Assembly: GCF_001639145.1 (NCBI RefSeq)
Contig: NZ_LROY01000002.1
Coordinates: 1,210,501 to 1,274,500, forward strand
DNA length: 64,000 bases
DNA from: Microbulbifer sp. Q7
Lineage (GTDB): Bacteria > Pseudomonadota > Gammaproteobacteria > Pseudomonadales > Cellvibrionaceae
Direction of reading: 5' to 3'
Shown here: piece by piece, positions 63,125-64,000 of the stretch
How positions within the stretch are numbered: position 1 is the stretch's first letter
Layout: each line of letters starts with the position of its first letter
Made by a program: the position numbers and the translations under genes
The notes under the pieces: generated by a model
What the model was told of the DNA's origin: nothing
The model's input: the letters and a program-made list of their open reading frames with translations, nothing else
Databases searched by the model: none

Positions 63125-64000
63125 ATGCGCCTCTTACCTACGCTCGTTAGTTTGGGCACCCTGCTTGCCTCATGGCAACTTGGGGCCACAACCCTGATGC
63201 ACAACTTCGACGGCTACCAGGCCAGCGAACACCGCCTGGAACAGTTCAATACGCTGGTATTCGATGAGGGCAAGGTCCTGGCCACCGGCGATTTTGCCCA
63301 ACTGCGCAAGCAATACCCTGAGGCGACAACCATCGACGCCGGCGGCAAGCTGCTACTTCCAGGCCTGATCGACGCCCACGGTCATGTGCTTGGGCTGGGC
63401 AGGCTACAGCAACAGCTGGACCTGCGGGGTCTCGATTTGCCGCAAACCCTCCACGCCATCAAGCAGTTTGCACGCAAACAGCAACCGGGCGAATGGCTGA
63501 TCGGACGCGGCTGGAACCAGGTGCTCTGGCGTGGCAAGCAGTTTCCCACAAGCGCACAGCTCGACGCCTTGGATATCGACCAGCCAATCTGGCTGCAGCG
63601 CGTCGATGGGCACGCAGGTTGGGCCAATAGCGCCGCCATGAAACTTGCCGGTATCACCGCGGACACGAAGGCCCCCGACGGCGGCGAGATCATTCGCGAC
63701 GAAGAAGGTAAGCCAACCGGCGTGCTCATTGATAACGCCATGGGGCTTATCCAGGGTGTCGTCCCGCAACCCACCCTGCAGGAGGAAAAAGCGGCACTCA
63801 CCACGGCGTTCGAACTGGCGCTGTCCCTCGGGCTCACCGGGGTACACGACGCCGGTGTCAGCGAACAAACCCTGAAGGCCTACCGCGCCCTTGCCGCCGA
63901 AGACGCGATACCGTTGCGTGTGTATCCGATGATTTCTTCCGACGACCCGAAGTTGCCCGCACTGCTTGGCGCAGGTCATGTGGGTGCCCCGAATGAAAAA
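63125..64000 (+). CDS. Secreted amidohydrolase (YtcJ-like), cut by window edge
   Basis: The first 292 codons of an amidohydrolase family 3 enzyme. A signal peptide (about residues 1-23, ending QLGA) precedes the composite beta-sandwich and barrel. The metal-binding motif is GLIDAHGHVLGLG; GRGWNQVLW, VDGHAGWANSAAM and GLTGVHDAGVSE are typical of the YtcJ/exoenzyme-regulator group. The C-terminal half with further metal ligands lies outside. The substrate is unknown. Confidence 0.88.
   Translation, partial: MRLLPTLVSLGTLLASWQLGATTLMHNFDGYQASEHRLEQFNTLVFDEGKVLATGDFAQLRKQYPEATTIDAGGKLLLPGLIDAHGHVLGLGRLQQQLDLRGLDLPQTLHAIKQFARKQQPGEWLIGRGWNQVLWRGKQFPTSAQLDALDIDQPIWLQRVDGHAGWANSAAMKLAGITADTKAPDGGEIIRDEEGKPTGVLIDNAMGLIQGVVPQPTLQEEKAALTTAFELALSLGLTGVHDAGVSEQTLKAYRALAAEDAIPLRVYPMISSDDPKLPALLGAGHVGAPNEK

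Overview
The window reads as chromosomal DNA of a GC-rich (roughly 60 percent by eye), free-living marine gammaproteobacterium. The best guess is a Cellvibrionales member such as Microbulbifer. That guess rests on the mix of TyrR/PhhR with phenylalanine hydroxylase, CmoA/CmoB/CmoM, RsmJ, SlyX, GreB and an ECF11 sigma factor with its ChrR anti-sigma factor; it was not checked by any search. No rRNA, tRNA, CRISPR array, prophage or complete insertion sequence was recognised. Both ends cut through genes: tyrR/phhR on the left and an amidohydrolase on the right.

Layout. 1-5.4 kb: tyrR (partial) and phhA diverge around a perfect TyrR box, then an Lrp/AsnC regulator, a class V PLP enzyme and a cation:proton antiporter. 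5.4-7.1 kb: an AT-richer island with two small genes in what looks like an integrase-less integron cassette array, followed by the remnant of an RND efflux pump. 7.2-15.2 kb: glutaryl-CoA dehydrogenase, a TRIC-type channel, a TAP-like hydrolase lipoprotein, a sulfurtransferase, MsrA, a methyltransferase, a porin and a membrane J-domain protein. 15.2-24.7 kb: tRNA and rRNA modification (cmoM, cmoA, cmoB, rsmJ), an M16C protease and serine deaminase. 24.7-33 kb: small envelope proteins (an 11-residue repeat protein, an OmpA-like lipoprotein), slyX, an EstB-like esterase, a voltage-gated K+ channel, a SUI1 factor and a large membrane protein with an M48-like region lacking the zinc motif. 33-45 kb: Ala/Gly symporter, S9 peptidase-greB, azlCD, an acyl-CoA dehydrogenase, an EamA exporter and lrp diverging from putA. 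45-50 kb: a solitary curlin-repeat protein, a peroxiredoxin pseudogene and a very large di-haem cytochrome c. 50-58 kb: an ECF11 sigma factor and ChrR diverging from a seven-gene lipid-modification operon. 58-64 kb: a fused indolepyruvate ferredoxin oxidoreductase with its own Lrp-type regulator, a DUF2905 protein and an amidohydrolase.

A theme is amino-acid catabolism under local control. TyrR sits beside phhA, and three different Lrp/AsnC proteins sit beside a PLP enzyme, putA and the indolepyruvate oxidoreductase. SdaA, GcdH, a second acyl-CoA dehydrogenase, AzlCD and an Ala/Gly symporter fit the same lifestyle. The most unusual structure is the two-cassette array near 5.4-6.3 kb. Each cassette starts and ends with exactly complementary core sites, as expected for integron cassettes, and one carries an Imm32-like immunity gene without a visible toxin.
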